Below, one piece after another: positions 17,217 through 26,323 of a DNA stretch of 64,000 nucleotides. A model generated the notes under the pieces. It searched no databases and was not told the origin of the DNA. It was given only the letters and a program-made list of their open reading frames with translations. Position numbers and translations under genes: made by a program. The stretch is from G963676205 sp964342525 (GTDB lineage Bacteria > Campylobacterota > Campylobacteria > Campylobacterales > Arcobacteraceae): NCBI GenBank assembly GCA_964342525.1, contig CAYFGQ010000012.1, positions 5,812 through 69,811 of the forward strand. The letters are read 5' to 3'. Within the stretch, counting starts at the first letter, position 1; each line of letters begins with the position of its first letter.

Positions 17217-19065
17217 TAATAACTCCATAATATAATTTATTTATATATTCATTTAAACTTAATACATTATTCTCTCTAAGAATATACTCTTTATCTTCAT
17301 TTGAAAAATCATATATACCAAAATGCTTTATATAGTTTCTCCCTAAAGAAAAATAGTTTGAAGCATAATTCTTACTAATACTTGATACATAAGTCCAAAA
17401 TATATCAGTTAGAAATATTTTTTCTAGAATTTGTAAGTCTTCTAAATTATCAGATAATGCTCCCATACCATTATAAAAATATAAATCTTCATCAGATGAT
17501 ATACAACTTTTAAATCCTTCTCTTGCTAACTGAGGAAATAATAATTTATATTTACTTTTTTCAAGAGACTGATTTCTACCAAAAGCATACCAATAAAGAT
17601 AATCTTTACCTTTACCTTTATCTCTCATAGCCAACTCACTTTTTTTACTTAAAAGATATTCATATGTATTTGGAAATTTTTTTTGTAATTTATCTTCTTT
17701 AATTACACTATATTGTTCATCACTATCATATTCATATGGGAATATAATTTTTTCAATAAAAGAATCAATATTATCTGTTTTTACTAAAAGATTTGAATTA
17801 ACAACATTTTTACAAATCTTTTTTTCAATCTTTATTTCATCATCAATAAAATAAAACTTTTTCGTTTCCTTTATTGGCTTAAAAATATAAACTTTATTTT
17901 TAAGAGTTGCTATTCCACTTTTAGTATTATATATCTCTCCAAATTGAGTTCCAATATTTTCAATTTTATTAATTAAATTTCTATTTTTTAAATACCAACC
18001 ATTCGAAATTGACAACTCATCATACTTGTGCTTTACAAAACTAAATTTTTCATTTAATTGATTACTTCTTAATGGAATGTATTCAATTTCTTCAGATTTT
18101 CTATTTATTAAAAAACATATTGAAGTATATGTCATTCTAGAGTTAAATATTTGTTCATCTTCGAAATCAATAATTTTAATATCAACTTTATTTTCATGAA
18201 AATATTTTCTTATTCCTTTACCATTAAAACTTTTTATAAATGAATTTACAGTTATATATCCTAATACTCCATTTTCTTTTAACAATTTATACCCTATCTC
18301 AAAAAATGGAATGTACAGATCAGGATGGCCTGTTGAACATGTACTCCAATTAGACATTAAAGATTTTGTCTTACTATCCATATTTCTTGAACATACATAT
18401 GGAGGGTTACCTAATATAATGTCAAAACCATTATTTAGTTTTACCTGCTCACTTTCTTTCTTCCAATCAAATTCTAAGGAATCACCTTCAAATAGATTGA
18501 ATGAAAACTCTTCTATATCCTCACCATTTTCTAATGCCAATAAACTAAGTAATATTTTTGTTCTCTCTATACTATAATTTTGAATATCTATTCCAAATAT
18601 ATTTTCTGAAAAAATATCCTTATAACTCTTCTTTGTATATTTTTTTAGTAACCTAACAGCATTAATTAAAAACCCACCACAACCACAGGATATATCTACT
18701 ATTTTAAAATCATCAAAGTTTTTATTATGATATAAATTAAATGATTTATTAGTTATATAATCTCTAATATACCTAGGAGTGTAAATAGCACCATTAACTA
18801 ATTTATCTGAAGGTGAAATAACAAATTCAAATAACTCCAGTAATTCTTCAAAACAGAACTCTTTATCTACTTTTTTTATTAAAATAAGAAATTCTTGAAG
18901 TCTTTTAAACTCATCATCTAGTTCTGTTATTATTAAATTTTTAATTTTTCTATTATTATCAACTCTAATATTTTTTATTGATAAAAAAGAAGAAACTAAA
19001 AGCCTATTAATAGATAATACATTATTATCATATTTCTTTAAAAAACTAAATATTGTTTGATTCAT
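17209..19065 (-). CDS. N6-adenine DNA methyltransferase (Eco57I-like, NPPY class)
   Basis: Transfers methyl from SAM to adenine in a target DNA sequence. Numbered from a TTG at 19095: GAIYTPRYI at 102-110 (motif X region), motif I IVDISCGCGGFLINA at 132-146, motif II GIDIQ, catalytic NPPY at 230-233. The C-terminal 350 residues resemble a TaqI-like target-recognition domain. No nuclease motif of a type IIG enzyme is evident at the N-terminus, so it looks like a methyltransferase only. The start is uncertain: ATG 19065 or TTG 19095; the TTG lies inside the previous gene. Part of the overlapping operon with kinase and receiver proteins, which is not standard restriction-modification company. 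Confidence 0.85.
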   Translation of the reverse strand: MNQTIFSFLKKYDNNVLSINRLLVSSFLSIKNIRVDNNRKIKNLIITELDDEFKRLQEFLILIKKVDKEFCFEELLELFEFVISPSDKLVNGAIYTPRYIRDYITNKSFNLYHNKNFDDFKIVDISCGCGGFLINAVRLLKKYTKKSYKDIFSENIFGIDIQNYSIERTKILLSLLALENGEDIEEFSFNLFEGDSLEFDWKKESEQVKLNNGFDIILGNPPYVCSRNMDSKTKSLMSNWSTCSTGHPDLYIPFFEIGYKLLKENGVLGYITVNSFIKSFNGKGIRKYFHENKVDIKIIDFEDEQIFNSRMTYTSICFLINRKSEEIEYIPLRSNQLNEKFSFVKHKYDELSISNGWYLKNRNLINKIENIGTQFGEIYNTKSGIATLKNKVYIFKPIKETKKFYFIDDEIKIEKKICKNVVNSNLLVKTDNIDSFIEKIIFPYEYDSDEQYSVIKEDKLQKKFPNTYEYLLSKKSELAMRDKGKGKDYLYWYAFGRNQSLEKSKYKLLFPQLAREGFKSCISSDEDLYFYNGMGALSDNLEDLQILEKIFLTDIFWTYVSSISKNYASNYFSLGRNYIKHFGIYDFSNEDKEYILRENNVLSLNEYINKLYYGVINE

Positions 19066-19076
19066 ATTTTCATTTT

Positions 19077-19826
19077 TTAAATTAAGGTAGGGCAAACATC
19101 ATTTGAAGCCCATTCTACAGGCATTCCAAAATTTTTATTCCAATGGGAGGCAAGGGCAAAAGAATAAGGTTTTAAGAAATACTTTTGATACTTTTGTATT
19201 ACCATTGGATACTCAGTCTTATTTAATAAATAATCCCATTCAGAAGGAAAGAAGTTTGATAATATAAAATCTATACCAAGTATAAAATCCATTGGATAAT
19301 GAACCAATCTGGGAGCATCTAATAATAAACTATCTCCCAAACTTCTTCCATTTAACTTAGCTCCACCATAATGCATATGATAAATAGCATGAGCTTCTTT
19401 TGTTTCTCCACCTAAATGCCTATCCAAATGCCAAGAGTTTATATATTGCTTTTTATTTTTATCTCTTCCAAGAATAACCATATTAAAAATTAAATATTTA
19501 AATGGATCTTTTATTGAATCTAAATCCTCATGATCAGATACAATATGATTATCAAATATTATCTCTAATGCTTTTGCTTTTTTAGGTAATGTATTTCTAG
19601 GTCTATTAGTAAGTTTTAAAACAAAATTATCAAGTTCATAACCCCAATAACTCTCTTTTGTTGATTCGTTTGGTATTGTTTTTGCATTTGAACTCTTTAA
19701 TGCACTAATAATAGATGAAACATCCCCTATTATTGTAATGTCTGCATCTTTTAACCATTCAAATACTTTATCTATATCAGATGCAAGTTCTGATCTAAAC
19801 TTCATTACTTTTGCAGGAATTTTCAT
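19077..19826 (-). CDS. Unknown protein in the kinase/receiver/methyltransferase operon
   Basis: 249 residues, soluble. I do not recognise the family. The N-terminal 45 residues look like a small helical unit (VMKFRSELASDIDKVFEWLKDADITIIG). The middle has a His-rich stretch, SWHLDRHLGGETKEAHAIYHMHYGG, followed by LDAPRLVHYPMDFILGIDFIL, which could be a metal or active site. ATG 19826 overlaps the receiver gene stop (ATGA), indicating translational coupling, and the stop lies just before the methyltransferase start. Its position between signalling and methylating proteins suggests an effector or adaptor, by context only. Confidence 0.7.
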   Translation of the reverse strand: MKIPAKVMKFRSELASDIDKVFEWLKDADITIIGDVSSIISALKSSNAKTIPNESTKESYWGYELDNFVLKLTNRPRNTLPKKAKALEIIFDNHIVSDHEDLDSIKDPFKYLIFNMVILGRDKNKKQYINSWHLDRHLGGETKEAHAIYHMHYGGAKLNGRSLGDSLLLDAPRLVHYPMDFILGIDFILSNFFPSEWDYLLNKTEYPMVIQKYQKYFLKPYSFALASHWNKNFGMPVEWASNDVCPTLI

Positions 19827-20929
19827 TCTTCTTCCAATTCTTCTTGAAGATATACTAATTTATCTTCATCCATTTTATGTACTTGATATCCTTTTTCTAT
19901 TCCAATTCTTTCTAATGCATCAAAAGGAGATAAATAATGATATTCTTGCCAACTTTTTGGTTCAACTTGAGTAGCTATTCTAAAACCTTCTGATGGGTCT
20001 AAAGGACTTCTATCATTTATATTTACAGTCCAATATCTTGAACTATAACAAAATTTTTTTTCATCTGGTATATAATCATAAAGTTCGTTTAACTTCATAT
20101 GTTCTTTTAATAAACCAACTCGTTCTTTTGCATCAAGATAAGATAAGTTTTGACCAGAAAATGACTTAAATATATTATTTACTTCAAACATCCACCATCT
20201 ATCCCATCCTTCATGGAAAACACCACTATATTTAGCCGAAGCCAATTTTTCTTTCAAACTTTCCCAATCTTTTGATTTTCCTATATCAATTCCTAGTCTA
20301 GATGCAAGTACATATTCATCAATTAAAGGACCTGTTTTAAAAATCAATTCTTTTAAAATAAATTGTGCTTTCTCATGTTCAGGAATAGTTTTTTCTGTCA
20401 AAAACCTTGCAAGAATCTTTTCATTTAAATTTGAGATATCTATATTTAAAATTTTATCAATATCCTTTAATTCTAATATATTTTCATACCCTATTGCTAA
20501 AGAATTTAATTCTTTTGAAATAAGCTCATAATAATCAGTATCATCCTTTTTAAATCTCATATCAAATAAATTATGACTAGTTAAATCATTAGTATATAGT
20601 TTTTCAAGTCTATCATCTGTAGAACATAATACTATAGGTAAATCTTTTATTTTTCCATCAGTAGCCAAAGTTCTTAGATATTGAGCAGCTACAGGTGCAG
20701 TGTATTCAGAAATCTCATCTTTACTATTCTTCTTCTCATTTAATATTAAGTCCAATAAAATACCATGACAATTATCTCTATTCTCTTGTATCCAAATAAC
20801 AAAATCTGCGAATAACATACTGTCAAATTTTTTAATTATTACATTCCCATGTCTATTTATACTTTCAACTAAACTTTCAACTTTTGTGTCATTTTCATCA
20901 TCTATATATAGATATGTTTTTTTATCCAT
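19823..20929 (-). CDS. Receiver-domain (response-regulator-like) protein with unknown output domain
   Basis: 368 residues. The first 130 form a receiver domain with all key residues: acidic pair D10-D11 (YLYIDDEND), phospho-acceptor D60 (HGILLDLIL), S103-T104 (VLCSTDD) and K127. The remaining 240 residues are not a DNA-binding output I know; they include EVNNIFKSFSGQ and RYWTVNINDRSPLDPSEGFRIATQVEP. It follows the dual-GHKL kinase gene by one base, so phosphotransfer from that kinase to D60 is likely. Its stop overlaps the next ATG. Confidence 0.75.
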   Translation of the reverse strand: MDKKTYLYIDDENDTKVESLVESINRHGNVIIKKFDSMLFADFVIWIQENRDNCHGILLDLILNEKKNSKDEISEYTAPVAAQYLRTLATDGKIKDLPIVLCSTDDRLEKLYTNDLTSHNLFDMRFKKDDTDYYELISKELNSLAIGYENILELKDIDKILNIDISNLNEKILARFLTEKTIPEHEKAQFILKELIFKTGPLIDEYVLASRLGIDIGKSKDWESLKEKLASAKYSGVFHEGWDRWWMFEVNNIFKSFSGQNLSYLDAKERVGLLKEHMKLNELYDYIPDEKKFCYSSRYWTVNINDRSPLDPSEGFRIATQVEPKSWQEYHYLSPFDALERIGIEKGYQVHKMDEDKLVYLQEELEEE

Positions 20930-20930
20930 T

Positions 20931-23420
20931 TCATCTCTCTTTTTTTATTGGTAATTCAATTCTAATTGTTGTCTTATAATTTTCATTAGGCTCAGCTACT
21001 TTAATCTCTCCACCATAGCCCTCTATAATATCTTTCAAAATATTTAATCCTAGTCCTGTACCTCTTAATTCATTATGTTCATCAGATGATTTCCCCACAG
21101 GAGTACTTGTTGTATAAAAAGCATTAAAAATTCTTTCTTTTTTATCATCTGAAATACCAATACCATTATCTGAGAACTCAAGATAAACAATATTATCATC
21201 TTTTCCACACTCTATAAATACTTCTCCATTAGATTGTGCTTTTTTGATTGCTTTTTTTGCATTTGTATATAAATTAAATAAAATTGATGTCCATTCAGAT
21301 TTATGCATAGGACAAGTATATAAACCATATTTATTAAATTTTGGTTCATGAACTTTTATTCCTGATGATTCAGCATCATTTATTATAACATTTACAAATG
21401 GTCTAACAACATCTCTAAGTTCAATATTTTCTAATTCTCTTTGTACATTTTGAGATATTGTATTATCAAAATATGCAGTATAGGTATTTAATGACTTTAA
21501 ATGTTCTTTTATTCTAATAGCTGCTTTTTGAGAGTCATGCCCTTTTAATGTATCAATTAAATTATCTGCATCACCATGTAATGCTGCTTGATAAAATTTA
21601 ATCTCATGAATAAATTCTCCAATAGTTAATCCAAGACCAGCTAAAACTCTTAACATACTATTTTCATCAATAAGCTCTATTATTTTATCATTAGTCTCTT
21701 TTTCATATTCTTCTTTTGCTTTTTTAAATTCATTAAAAGCGTCTTTATAATTTTCTTTTTCAGATTCAAAGGAAGAACTATTTTGTTCTTCATTATCTTC
21801 TGACTTTGACTTTGATTCATCTTCATTTTGTTTATTATTCACATTTTCATTAAATGCATTTTCAAATTTATTAAAAGCTTCATCCATTTTTTCTTTAGAA
21901 TTTTTTGACTCCCAATCTTTCTGAGAAGTTTTAGATTTTTTATTTCTATGTTCACTAATTCTAATACTAGCTGATGTTAATACCTTATAAGAGAAATCTG
22001 TTAACTCTTCAAAAGCATCATTAAATAATAATCCTTCTCTACTTGATTGTTCTTCAAAAACTTCTCCATGATTATCAAAAACTTCTGTAAAACCAAAAAA
22101 ATTAACATTACCATGAGGAGTTAGTATAACTCTTTTTCTTACAGAAGCATCTAAGCCTAACCAATCATTACCCTTTTGTCCATAGGGAGGAACTCTAAAC
22201 CCATTTCTATATAACCTTATACCTCCATCAGTATTTAATTTTTGTCTAATAGAAGTAATCACATTTTTTGGCATTGAATTTGGTTCATATATATAATAAT
22301 AAGCTTTCATATGAACATTTTTAATATAACTATATTTTTCATCTTCATCACTTTTTACTATCTCTTCTATCTCTTCATTTATTCCAAATCTTTTACTTTT
22401 AATAGAAAAATAAGCTTTTCCATCAAAATCTACATATGACTCAATTTCAGCTGTTGCATGTTCAAAAAAAGAAATTTCTTCATTTGCAACAGGTGTTGTT
22501 TTATTATTTTCTACCTTTAAACATTCTACTTTAAATCCAGGGTCAATATTTAGAGTATGATACTCTTCTGATAAAGGAAAAGGTTGTAATAAATCAGAAA
22601 CATATTTATATGCCCTTCCTATAGCAGCATTAGTCCAACTATCTCTAAGATTATCAATTATTAATGTTGTTCCATTTTTTTTAACTTTTTCTATTTTTTC
22701 TATTTTATTCTCAATTAATCCTACATCACTATCTAGGATAAACTTATCCCATTCTATTACTAGTTTCAGAGCATACTCACTATCTTTAGTTTGTGTTATA
22801 ATGGTTAACTTTTTTCCCAATCTTTGAGTAGCAAACCTACCTATACCTTTTCTACCTGCCTTTTTCCTATTATATTTTGTTGAAACTGGATGATGTATTT
22901 TATCACCAGAGGATAATCTCATAAAACCATTAACCAATTTATTTTTGGTCATCCCCTCTCCATCATCTTCAATCAATAAAGTTCCACCAATACTATTTAC
23001 ACTTTTAAATTCTAGTCTTACAATTTTTGCATCAGCATCATAAGCATTCTTTACAAGTTCTGAAACGGCTGTATCATGTTTACTAACAAGTTCTTTTCCT
23101 AATCTATCAATTATCCCAGCATCTACAGAAAACCTTACTACATTAGTATCAAAAGATGCTAGTAAATTAGATATTTTTAAGATATCTGTATATTTTTCAG
23201 GATAATTATCCAATACAAATTTTAATGTATTTGAAATATGTTTCTTTATTGAACTGGTTAAATCTTTTTCAATAATTAACTCTACAAAGTTTTGATTAGA
23301 TTCAATAGAGTTTATTATTTCAATACTTTGTTCATATAATTCAAAGATTTCAGTTTCTGCAGAAGAATCTAACTTAGAAATTTCATCTATTATATCAACT
23401 AGCTTTTCAATATTGCTCAT
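20931..23420 (-). CDS. Dual-GHKL protein: MORC/Hsp90-like ATPase fused to a histidine kinase
   Basis: 829 residues from ATG 23420, which has AGAG at good spacing; a TTG at 23426 is less likely. The first ATPase (about 100-280) has an N-box with N125 (SELVKNAYDADA), DDGEGM at 152-157 and GRKGIGRFA at 189-197, as in MORC/MutL/Hsp90-type GHKL proteins. A middle domain (RLYRNGFRVPPYG, DWLGLD) follows, then a charged linker (about 490-580). The C-terminus is a histidine kinase: H-box IGEFIHEIK with H605, N-box LYTNAKKA, DNGIG at 751-755 and RGTGLGL at 786-792. No membrane segment, so it senses inside the cell. First gene of the operon; prokaryotic MORC-like ATPases are known to associate with restriction-modification islands. 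Confidence 0.82.
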   Translation of the reverse strand: MSNIEKLVDIIDEISKLDSSAETEIFELYEQSIEIINSIESNQNFVELIIEKDLTSSIKKHISNTLKFVLDNYPEKYTDILKISNLLASFDTNVVRFSVDAGIIDRLGKELVSKHDTAVSELVKNAYDADAKIVRLEFKSVNSIGGTLLIEDDGEGMTKNKLVNGFMRLSSGDKIHHPVSTKYNRKKAGRKGIGRFATQRLGKKLTIITQTKDSEYALKLVIEWDKFILDSDVGLIENKIEKIEKVKKNGTTLIIDNLRDSWTNAAIGRAYKYVSDLLQPFPLSEEYHTLNIDPGFKVECLKVENNKTTPVANEEISFFEHATAEIESYVDFDGKAYFSIKSKRFGINEEIEEIVKSDEDEKYSYIKNVHMKAYYYIYEPNSMPKNVITSIRQKLNTDGGIRLYRNGFRVPPYGQKGNDWLGLDASVRKRVILTPHGNVNFFGFTEVFDNHGEVFEEQSSREGLLFNDAFEELTDFSYKVLTSASIRISEHRNKKSKTSQKDWESKNSKEKMDEAFNKFENAFNENVNNKQNEDESKSKSEDNEEQNSSSFESEKENYKDAFNEFKKAKEEYEKETNDKIIELIDENSMLRVLAGLGLTIGEFIHEIKFYQAALHGDADNLIDTLKGHDSQKAAIRIKEHLKSLNTYTAYFDNTISQNVQRELENIELRDVVRPFVNVIINDAESSGIKVHEPKFNKYGLYTCPMHKSEWTSILFNLYTNAKKAIKKAQSNGEVFIECGKDDNIVYLEFSDNGIGISDDKKERIFNAFYTTSTPVGKSSDEHNELRGTGLGLNILKDIIEGYGGEIKVAEPNENYKTTIRIELPIKKER

Positions 23421-23532
23421 AATCAACTCTCTTTTATAAAATACGACATTTTATCCAAAAAAATTAAAATAACTAATTATTATGAAAAATAAAAAATTTA
23501 TCTATACTAAAAGAATAAAAGGAATAAATATT

Positions 23533-23814
23533 ATGGATAAAATACAAATATCACAAGAACAATATCAAAAATTAAAAGTGTTTGCTAAAAAATGGAAAGA
23601 TTTACAATCATTAGAACATTTAGAGCATAACCAAATAAGAAGAATACAGTTTTTAGTTAAAACAAAACTACCAGAACAAAAGTCAAAAATATTCTCAATC
23701 ATTACTCAATACAAACAAACCAAAGATATATTCTTATTACAATATATCATCAATATTTATAAGTCCATTGAGGACAATAAAAACATCACAATAGATTTCA
23801 AACCAATCATATGA
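23533..23814 (+). CDS. Small helical protein of unknown function
   Basis: A 93-residue basic, helix-rich protein (QISQEQYQKLKVFAKKWKDLQ, RRIQFLVKTKLPEQKSK). I choose ATG 23533, preceded by AAAAGGA, over ATG 23482, which has no ribosome binding site. It is divergent from the kinase operon and lies just before the hairpin cluster and Rep gene, so a part in replication or copy control of the element is possible, by position only. Confidence 0.5.
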   Translation: MDKIQISQEQYQKLKVFAKKWKDLQSLEHLEHNQIRRIQFLVKTKLPEQKSKIFSIITQYKQTKDIFLLQYIINIYKSIEDNKNITIDFKPII

Positions 23815-23862
23815 TTATATTAAATGTGTCCATTGGCTATATTTATTATATTAATAAAACAA

Positions 23863-23973
23863 GGAAAGAACATTCCTAAAAGATATGAACTTATCTTTGA
23901 TATTTTTAGTATCAACTGACAAATCAAAGATTTGCAGTTGAACATAAGAAACACTCAGATTATTTAGTTCAAC
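23863..23973 (+). other. Hairpin cluster before rep: candidate double-strand origin or oriT
   Basis: Consecutive hairpins: GGAA/TTCC (23863-23876); AAAGATA/TATCTTT (23879-23885, 23892-23898); GATA/TATC (23899-23913); a two-part stem CAACTG-AAATC/GATTT-CAGTTG (23913-23940); GTTGAAC/GTTCAAC (23937-23943, 23967-23973). CTTATCTTTGATA at 23890-23902 differs by one extra T from the pC194-type rolling-circle nick region CTTATCTTGATA. An HUH initiator gene starts 85 bp downstream, the usual place for its origin. Confidence 0.5.
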
Positions 23974-24058
23974 CTTTTAAGACAATGGATTTTTTTATTT
24001 TCAATTTTTAATTTTACCTTTTTCTTTATACTTTGTAATATGCTCAAAAGGATTGAAA

Positions 24059-25492
24059 TTGAATATAAAACAAATATATATAAATGAGATTGAAAATGAG
24101 TTTATAGAGATTGAGAAAAATGAAGAAATAGCTAGAAGAAGAACCACTTATACTGGTGAGATCTATAACTTTACTCTTCAAGATATTTATGAAACAAACA
24201 ATAAAAAACATCAAGCTAAACTACAAAACATTATAAGTTCAATACCTCTTATTCACTCAGATAAGATAATTATGTTTAAAACCATTACACTAAATCCTAG
24301 TTGTTATCTAAAATTAGATTATTATGACTATAACTTTAAACAAAAACTATTAACCCAAGACAACATCATAAAGAACTACCAAAGAGAGTTTAGAAGACTA
24401 AAAAATAAAAGATATGTATATATCTATGAGATAACAGATAATCTAAACTTTCATTTGCACCAATGCAACTATCTTAACACCATAGAAGATATAAAACAAT
24501 ATATCAAATACTCTTTTATAGCCAAAGCTAAACATCCCCTAATAGGTAGGACAGAACTAAAATTTGACTATGTTCAAAAAGATATGATACTTGGACTATT
24601 CAATGACTTTAAAATAAAAGGTTATGGAGAACTAAATATTGAAGAATTTATAGATTATAAAAATGATGAAGAGTTTTATATCATAACCCAATCAAAAAAG
24701 AAAGATGGAGACTTTATAAAAATAGCTTTTATCGAAGATACTAAAAGTGATAAAAAATATCTTCAAAGATACCTTTTTAAATACCTGCTAAAACAAAAGA
24801 GTAAAACAAATGAAGGTTATGAAGATAGTTTAGAGAAAAAGGTTTGTAAGGTAATAAAGATAAATCAATTTATGTATAGTGATTATTTCTTTTATGACAA
24901 AATATCAAACAAAATACTATTCAAACTAAATGATAAGATATACTCAAATAGATACATAAAAATAGATATTGAAGATAAAAACCATACTTTATATCACATA
25001 ATAGAACTTTTAAAAAGTGATGATATTTATAAAAAAGAAAATATATACTTTTATCAAAATGAAAATAATCCTATCTTAGATCTAAAATCAAAATACAAAA
25101 AGAATGAAGCTAATACTCCCTTTGAGAGTCTTCTTTTAAAATATGATTATCCATCTAAACAACTAACTAAAACACAATCCTTTGAGTTTTTTGCTACTTA
25201 TATATTCCATATGTATGATTACTCAATTGAATCCATTAAAGAAGAATATGAAGTTGAGAGCATATCTGAACTTATTGAATATCTAAAATTAGAAAATCAG
25301 ATGTTTGAAGAGGAAACAACAGCTAAAAAAAATGAAGAGATTGATAGAACATATGAAACCTTAGATTTTTTGTATGAACAATACTCAAATATTGAAGATA
25401 ACCTAATGATAGAGGGAGATTTAGAGACATTAGTCCTTATTAAAAATAAGATTGATGAACTTGAAATAAATGAAACATATCAATTTTTTTAA
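24059..25492 (+). CDS. HUH-type replication initiator / relaxase-like protein
   Basis: 477 residues. Shows the rolling-circle motif order: motif 1-like FKTITLNPS (about 73-81), the metal-binding HUH FHLHQCN (His132 and His134), and motif 3-like YLQRYLFKYLLKQ (about 234-246) with candidate nicking tyrosines. Such proteins nick one strand and attach to its 5' end to start replication or transfer. The start should be TTG 24059: AAAAGGA is six bases upstream, whereas TTG 24053 abuts that signal. A very Lys/Asn-rich C-terminal half (about 260-477) has no recognisable helicase. It heads the rep to ardA block and follows a candidate origin. Confidence 0.68.
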   Translation: MNIKQIYINEIENEFIEIEKNEEIARRRTTYTGEIYNFTLQDIYETNNKKHQAKLQNIISSIPLIHSDKIIMFKTITLNPSCYLKLDYYDYNFKQKLLTQDNIIKNYQREFRRLKNKRYVYIYEITDNLNFHLHQCNYLNTIEDIKQYIKYSFIAKAKHPLIGRTELKFDYVQKDMILGLFNDFKIKGYGELNIEEFIDYKNDEEFYIITQSKKKDGDFIKIAFIEDTKSDKKYLQRYLFKYLLKQKSKTNEGYEDSLEKKVCKVIKINQFMYSDYFFYDKISNKILFKLNDKIYSNRYIKIDIEDKNHTLYHIIELLKSDDIYKKENIYFYQNENNPILDLKSKYKKNEANTPFESLLLKYDYPSKQLTKTQSFEFFATYIFHMYDYSIESIKEEYEVESISELIEYLKLENQMFEEETTAKKNEEIDRTYETLDFLYEQYSNIEDNLMIEGDLETLVLIKNKIDELEINETYQFF

Positions 25493-25541
25493 TTTTAAAA
25501 ATAAACTTTACGTTTTTTTATAAAAAGTGCATAATGAACGA

Positions 25542-25576
25542 ACTTTGAAAGATTACATAAGATAATAGTTCAAAGT
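25542..25576 (+). promoter_or_regulatory. Inverted repeat before the 229-residue gene
   Basis: ACTTTGAA (25542-25549) and TTCAAAGT (25569-25576), 8-bp arms 19 bp apart. Just upstream is TATAAA at 25520-25525, a possible -10. Could be an operator or a leader hairpin of the gene starting at 25602. Confidence 0.35.
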
Positions 25577-25601
25577 ATATATTTTAAAAAAGGAAAAATT
25601 T

Positions 25602-26291
25602 ATGGAATTAAATAAAACAAACAAAACTGAACAAAACAATATATTAACTGGTGATAATAAAGTATCAAAAAAAGAGGAAACTCCAAAGTCTCCATTTAAT
25701 CTAAAATTAGAAATGAGTGTTATTGATGCAAATATTGTTTATGTAAAAACTGAAAATGAATTAGGTTATGAAGAAGATACTGATATTGAAAAAGGTGTAA
25801 ATATTATATATGTAGCAGTTGAAACTGATGAAGATGGAGTTGATTTTATCAATGAGCAAAGAGTCTATATTGATTATAAATGGGATATGTTCAAAGAAAG
25901 AGGAGATGAACTTATAAATAAACTTATTGGTAAAGATATAAAACTTATTGAACCACAAGAGAATGAGGGATTATTTGCAAAGGGGTTTGAAATATTATCA
26001 GAAACTAAAAACCCATTTTTCACACTAAATAGAAGTATGAAGATGAAAGTTATGACAGTAGTTGATATGTCTTCAACATTCAATAGAAAAACAACAGTAA
26101 AAACTGAGATAGCAACCATACACAAAGGAGCTAAAACAATAAAGTTAGGTATCAATCTTTTAGATATACCAAAAGTTCAGGTAGATAATTTTAAAGGTAA
26201 AAAAGTATTAGTAGAAAATGTACAAGCAAGATACAATAAAAAAATGAAATCAATGGTGTATTCAACAAAAACTCTACCAAAAGTTATATAA
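25602..26291 (+). CDS. Unknown element protein between rep and the translocase gene
   Basis: 229 residues; a polar N-terminal tail (1-40, rich in Asn/Lys/Thr) then a beta-rich domain (LKLEMSVIDANIVYVKTENELG, MKMKVMTVVDMSSTFNRK) with a basic C-terminal end (QARYNKKMKSMVYSTKTLPKVI). ATG 25602 has AAAAAGGA upstream. I do not recognise the family. The position between the replication initiator and DNA translocase genes, with a beta-rich fold and basic tail, would suit a single-strand DNA-binding or accessory factor, but this is inference. Confidence 0.6.
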   Translation: MELNKTNKTEQNNILTGDNKVSKKEETPKSPFNLKLEMSVIDANIVYVKTENELGYEEDTDIEKGVNIIYVAVETDEDGVDFINEQRVYIDYKWDMFKERGDELINKLIGKDIKLIEPQENEGLFAKGFEILSETKNPFFTLNRSMKMKVMTVVDMSSTFNRKTTVKTEIATIHKGAKTIKLGINLLDIPKVQVDNFKGKKVLVENVQARYNKKMKSMVYSTKTLPKVI

Positions 26292-26323
26292 GAGGTTCAT
26301 CCTCTTATATGTAAGGTTCAATT

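Noticed and set aside
17209..19065. Complete type IIG restriction-modification enzyme
   Set aside because: At about 620 residues it lacks an N-terminal nuclease domain with a PD-ExK motif, as far as I can see.
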